Shown: in pieces, positions 42,269-45,785 of the stretch
Position numbering within the stretch: position 1 is the first letter of the stretch
Layout: every line of letters begins with the position of its first letter
Origin: Alistipes sp.
GTDB lineage: Bacteria; Bacteroidota; Bacteroidia; Bacteroidales; Rikenellaceae
NCBI GenBank assembly: GCA_017483225.1
Contig: JAFULF010000003.1
Location: 1-45,785, forward strand
DNA: 45,785 nucleotides
Direction: 5' to 3'
Translations under genes and position numbers: made by a program
Notes under the pieces: model-generated
The model's input: only the letters and a program-made list of their open reading frames with translations
What the model was told of the DNA's origin: nothing
Database searches by the model: none

Positions 42269-43753
42269 TTATCGAGGCTCCTGCCAATCTCCATTCTCCT
42301 TTATCAACTCTATCAGGCGGTCGAGTGCCTCCTCCTGCGGAATGTTGCGACACACCACCTCACGACCCTTGTAGAGCGTGATGCGACCTGCCGCTGCACC
42401 CACATATCCGTAGTCGGCATCCGCCATCTCGCCCGGGCCGTTCACGATGCACCCCATAACGCCTATCTTCAACCCTTTCAGGTGCGAGGTGCGGGCCTTA
42501 ATCTGCGCCAGAGCACCCTCGATATCGTAGAGTGTGCGACCGCAACTCGGGCAGGCGATATACTCGGTGTGCGAGATGCGCACACGTGCCGCCTGCAAAA
42601 TGAGCAGCTCTATCTCACGAATCCTCTCCGCCTCGTGCTGCGGAGCATCAATCCATACTCCGTCGGCAAGGCCGTCGAGCAGGAGCTGTCCCATATCTGC
42701 CGCAGCCTTGACGGCAAGGGTCTCCAAGTCCGCATCCTCATAGCGACGGCGGATGACAATATGCTCCGACGGCTCCGCATCCAGAATGGCGGCACGCCAC
42801 TCGGCCGTAGGGTTGCCCGACACCGCCTCAACGACACGGAAGTCGGCGGTAATCTCATCGTGGGTAATCGGCGTCTGCACATCGCTGCGACGGCGAAACT
42901 CCGTCGGCGAGTACCTCTCGGGGTGTGCCACCGAGAACTCCCCCTCACGCTCGGCGAAGTAATCGACCAGCAGCCTCGCCACGGGCACCTCATTCTCCGG
43001 TGCCTCGGTCAGAGATACTCGGATGGTATCGCCTATGCCATCGGCCAGCAGGGCCCCTATGCCCACGGCACTCTTCACACGCCCTTCGATGCCGTTTCCC
43101 GCCTCGGTCACGCCCAGATGAATCGGGTAGTGCATCTGCTCGGCATCCATAGCCTCCACAAGCAGGCGGTAGGCGTGCACCATAACCCGTGTGTTGCTCG
43201 ACTTCATCGACACAACCACTTGCGAGAACTCCGCCGCACGACAGCGGCGCAGAAACTCCATCGCCGAGGCAACCATACCCTTCGGCGTATCTCCGTATGT
43301 ATCAACGATATGACGTGCCAACGAGCCGTGGTTTACGCCTATGCGCAGTGCCACGCCCCGACGGCGACACTTCTCTATGAGCGCCTCCAACTCACCGCCC
43401 TCTGTGCGATAGTTGCCGGGGTTGATGCGCACCTTATCGACATAGTCGGCAGCGATAGAGGCAATCTCCGGAACAAAGTGGATATCCGCCACCACCGCAG
43501 TCTTGAACCCATCCTCTCGCAGGCGAGGCATAATCTCGGCAAAGGCCTCCGCCTCCTTGCGTCCCTGTGCCGTGAGGCGCACGATAGGTGCTCCTGCCGT
43601 GGCGATACGCTCGATTTGAGCCACGCTCGCCTCCACATCCGCCGTGGCGGTATTGGTCATCGACTGAACAGCGATGGGGTGAGAGCCTCCTATAAGGGTC
43701 GTACCTATTTGCACTATTTCGCTCTGTCGGCGAGAGTATTTATGCAGTTCCAT
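42269..43753 (-). CDS. ispG: 4-hydroxy-3-methylbut-2-enyl diphosphate synthase IspG (GcpE)
   Basis: 494 residues from the ATG at 43753; a TTG at 43759 would add two. Makes HMBPP in the non-mevalonate isoprenoid route with a 4Fe-4S cluster. The TIM-barrel part has SMTNTATADVEASVAQI, VRLTAQGRKEA, ADIHF, KVRINPGN, LHLGVTEAG. The C-terminal cluster domain has ACPSCGRT and MGCIVNGPGEMADADYGYVG, giving three Cys and the Glu. An insert between the two parts (about residues 260-390) makes it much longer than the E. coli enzyme and is typical of Bacteroidota and plants. Confidence 0.95.
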   Translation of the reverse strand: MELHKYSRRQSEIVQIGTTLIGGSHPIAVQSMTNTATADVEASVAQIERIATAGAPIVRLTAQGRKEAEAFAEIMPRLREDGFKTAVVADIHFVPEIASIAADYVDKVRINPGNYRTEGGELEALIEKCRRRGVALRIGVNHGSLARHIVDTYGDTPKGMVASAMEFLRRCRAAEFSQVVVSMKSSNTRVMVHAYRLLVEAMDAEQMHYPIHLGVTEAGNGIEGRVKSAVGIGALLADGIGDTIRVSLTEAPENEVPVARLLVDYFAEREGEFSVAHPERYSPTEFRRRSDVQTPITHDEITADFRVVEAVSGNPTAEWRAAILDAEPSEHIVIRRRYEDADLETLAVKAAADMGQLLLDGLADGVWIDAPQHEAERIREIELLILQAARVRISHTEYIACPSCGRTLYDIEGALAQIKARTSHLKGLKIGVMGCIVNGPGEMADADYGYVGAAAGRITLYKGREVVCRNIPQEEALDRLIELIKENGDWQEPR

Positions 43754-43778
43754 AGTCAAAGATTTTGATTCTCACTTA

Positions 43779-43786
43779 CAAAGTTA
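43779..43786 (-). promoter_or_regulatory. -7 element of ispG
   Basis: CAAAGTTA on the plus strand reads TAACTTTG on the minus strand, 26 bases before the ispG start. A clear TTTG at the usual distance is missing. Confidence 0.45.
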
Positions 43787-44128
43787 CATATAATTCGTTG
43801 AATTGAGAAATTTGGGGCAAAATAATTGGCAGACAGGGGTTTTGTGAAATTCTGATTTTTGAAGGAATGCCAGCGAAAACCAACGTAATGCCAAGTTGTT
43901 CCAAAGCTGAGTAACCTATCCGTTACCATATGAAACAGATGGAAGAATACGGAAGTTCAGCAATGTAAACTATTGTATTATAACGGCTTTTGCAAAAGTT
44001 CCTGTAAAAATGATGGGTTACGGTTGAAAATCCCATGTTACCGTTTCTTCTGCGATGTTCCGACATATTTTGCGTAGCGGCTCATAACTCTACTGAAAGT
44101 ATTTTTGAACCTAAAAAAAGTAGCAGTT
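43787..44128. other. Intergenic region between ispG and the integrase gene
   Basis: No gene is supported. It carries several short GTTAC-type motifs (near 43922, 44020 and 44035), the ACGGT/ACCGT pair around 44023-44041, and the palindrome TTTTGCAAAA near 43988. Such spaced repeats in front of a tyrosine integrase gene are where attachment and arm-binding sites usually lie. The exact element boundary cannot be set from this window. Confidence 0.45.
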
Positions 44129-45364
44129 ATGAAGAGTACATTTTCAACTATCTTCTACCTGAAAAGACAGGCAGTAAGAAAAGACGGAACAGTACCCGTA
44201 ATGGGTAGAATCACGGTAGATGGAACGCAAACGCAGTTCAGTTGCAAGATTACCATTGACCCGAAAGTTTGGGATACAAAAAGTGGTCGTGCCACCGGAC
44301 GAAGTGCAGCCGCTATCGAAGCAAACCGTATGCTTGACAATATGCGTGTGAGCATCAACAAGCATTACCGTGAGATTATGGACAGGGATAACTATGTTAC
44401 CGCCGAAAAAGTAAAGAATGCCTTTCTCGGTTTGGAACATCGTTGCCATACACTGATGCAAGTCTTCAAACAGTACAATGAAGACTACAAGAAACAATAT
44501 GAAGCGGGCTTGAAATCGAAGTCCAGCTATATGAAGTATGTGAATGTCTATCAGCATTTGGAAGATTTTCTCTATCAGCGATATCATATCAAAGACATTG
44601 CATTGAAGGAACTGACACCCGCTTTCATTACTGATTTTGATATGTTCCTCAGAACAGAGAAACATTGTTGCAACAACACGGTTTGGATTTATACTTGTCC
44701 ACTCCGCACAATGGTGTCAATAGCCATAAACAACGAATGGCTGACACGAGATCCGTTCCGTGAATATGAAATCAAAAAGGAAGAGACAACACGCGGTTTC
44801 CTTACCAAAGATGAAATCCGCCTCCTTATGGACGGTAAATTAAAGAATGCCAAACAGGAACTATATCGTGATTTGTTCGTGTTCTGCATCTTCACGGGAT
44901 TGAGTTTCTCGGATATGCGTAACTTGTCGGAAGAGAACATCCGCACCTATTTTGATGAACATCTTTGGATAAGTATCAACCGACAAAAGACGGGAGTACA
45001 ATCCAATATCCGCCTGCTGGATATTCCAAAGAAGATTTTGGAAAAGTATCGCGGGCTCCGTGAAGACGGCAAAATTTTCAGCGTTCCTCATTACATGACT
45101 TGTCTGTATGGTATTCGTGCCGTAGCCAAACGATGCGGAATCACCAAACACCTTACATGGCACATGAGCCGCCACACGATGGCAACAGAAATCTGTCTGA
45201 CCAATGGCGTTCCCATTGAAACGGTTAGTTCCATTCTCGGGCACAAGAACATTACCACCACACAGATTTATGCCAAAATCACCAAAGAGAAACTCAATCA
45301 GGATATGGAAAACCTATCTACACGATTGGGAAATATCGAAGAGTATGTTGCTAACACATTATAG
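44129..45364 (+). CDS. Tyrosine integrase of the CTnDOT (IntDOT) type
   Basis: 411 residues from MKSTFSTIFYLKRQ, the same length as CTnDOT integrase. An arm-binding N-terminal domain (1-90) is followed by a SAM-like core-binding domain (about 105-215) and a catalytic domain. The residues are Lys287 (NRQKTG), His345 and Arg348 (HMSRH), His372 (GHKNITTTQIYAK) and Tyr381. The usual first Arg is replaced by Ser259 (TGLSFSDM), with Arg247 nearby. That substitution is known in IntDOT, where it permits crossover between sites with mismatches. It belongs to an element extending to the right; it is unlike the RM cassettes and lies 35 kb from them. Confidence 0.9.
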   Translation: MKSTFSTIFYLKRQAVRKDGTVPVMGRITVDGTQTQFSCKITIDPKVWDTKSGRATGRSAAAIEANRMLDNMRVSINKHYREIMDRDNYVTAEKVKNAFLGLEHRCHTLMQVFKQYNEDYKKQYEAGLKSKSSYMKYVNVYQHLEDFLYQRYHIKDIALKELTPAFITDFDMFLRTEKHCCNNTVWIYTCPLRTMVSIAINNEWLTRDPFREYEIKKEETTRGFLTKDEIRLLMDGKLKNAKQELYRDLFVFCIFTGLSFSDMRNLSEENIRTYFDEHLWISINRQKTGVQSNIRLLDIPKKILEKYRGLREDGKIFSVPHYMTCLYGIRAVAKRCGITKHLTWHMSRHTMATEICLTNGVPIETVSSILGHKNITTTQIYAKITKEKLNQDMENLSTRLGNIEEYVANTL

Positions 45365-45376
45365 AAGGAGGCTGCT

Positions 45377-45775
45377 ATGAAACGAAATATCATAAAAATA
45401 GAAGGTAAAGCGGTAATCGTTACCACTACTCCGACAGGCAATTATAAAGGTAACGAATTAGGTAACGGAATATGGATGACCGTATGGGAAATAGCCGATG
45501 CATTCAATGTAAGCGGCACAGCAGTTGTCAGTGCAATAAAGGCTATCCGCAAGACTGATATACTCAATGATTATGAAGTCTGCAAGTATATCCGTATGGA
45601 CAACGGTAATACAGCTGATGTCTATTCGCTGGAAATGATAATCCCCATTGCTTTCCGACTGAACACCTATTACACAGACATCTTCCGCAAGTGGATTGTG
45701 AGTAAGGTATATGAGAAGAAAACATCGGAACGGCAATTCTACATCCATATTCACAACAGTGGTTATAGTTGTTGA
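45377..45775 (+). CDS. Small RhuM-like protein next to the integrase
   Basis: 132 residues, complete. It has an N-terminal beta-rich start (MKRNIIKIEGKAVIVTTTPTG), a helix-turn-helix-like stretch WMTVWEIADAFNVSGTAVVSAIKAI (33-57) and YSLEMIIPIAFRLNTYYTDIFRKWIVSKVY (83-112). The last stretch resembles the block found in RhuM proteins. It probably binds DNA and may be a regulator or an excision helper for the integrase. It starts 12 bases after the integrase stop, in the same unit. The molecular function is not known. Confidence 0.6.
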   Translation: MKRNIIKIEGKAVIVTTTPTGNYKGNELGNGIWMTVWEIADAFNVSGTAVVSAIKAIRKTDILNDYEVCKYIRMDNGNTADVYSLEMIIPIAFRLNTYYTDIFRKWIVSKVYEKKTSERQFYIHIHNSGYSC

Positions 45776-45785
45776 GTAGCAACCA

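Noticed and set aside
42179-43768. Long plus-strand frame opposite ispG
   Set aside because: IspG motifs are unmistakable on the minus strand, and the plus frame is compositional shadow.

Overview
The window looks like a chromosome segment of a gut Bacteroidota bacterium, probably an Alistipes-like (Rikenellaceae) species. The evidence is the Bacteroidota promoter pattern (TTTG, about 20 bases, TAnnTTTG) in front of several genes, the set of core genes, an IspG with the extra internal domain typical of the phylum, and an integrase of the CTnDOT type. The genus is an inference from general resemblance. The core genes are fairly GC-rich. Several inserted blocks are plainly AT-rich.

Layout. At 0.4-3.5 kb, on the minus strand, lie a POT peptide transporter, the manganese exporter mntP and a pseudokinase/WG-repeat protein. 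A tRNA-Lys(CTT) follows at 3.87 kb, and its 3' end is the entry point of a restriction-modification (RM) array. RM1 (4.1-6.0 kb) is a clear EcoRI/M.EcoRI homologue. RM2 (6.3-8.5 kb) is a beta-class amino-methyltransferase with an unrecognised endonuclease. RM1 and RM2 each sit between the same kind of left-end repeat (A) and right-end repeat (B), and both repeats contain the tRNA 3'-end core. The array reads tRNA - A - RM1 - B/A - RM2 - B, with no recombinase gene inside. RM3 (8.8-11.0 kb) is a PD-(D/E)XK-like endonuclease convergent with a C5-cytosine methyltransferase, directly beyond the third core copy. A gene-free, strongly palindromic stretch follows (11.0-11.8 kb). After an OMP/lipoprotein/ndk operon comes RM4 (13.7-16.2 kb): an NlaIII/IceA-like HNH endonuclease, a D12-class adenine methyltransferase and an extra methyltransferase.

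From 16.4 to 43.8 kb the window is ordinary core genome. It holds ftsY-rimO-GNAT-gcvT on the minus strand, a secreted protein, a Wzx-like flippase, mnmA, ppdK, pgk, nadB, prfC, prmA divergent from xerD-recO, an SDR, a DUF486 membrane protein, argS-obgE followed by a large outer-membrane barrel protein, and ispG with a WbqC-like gene. At 44.1 kb an IntDOT-like integrase and a small RhuM-like gene mark the start of a second mobile element that leaves the window.

The most interesting object is the tandem array of RM cassettes at tRNA-Lys. Two unrelated RM payloads carried between matching ends, without their own integrase, suggest a minimal mobile RM element that is moved in trans or exchanged by recombination in its shared ends. 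All coordinates and alignments were made by eye.
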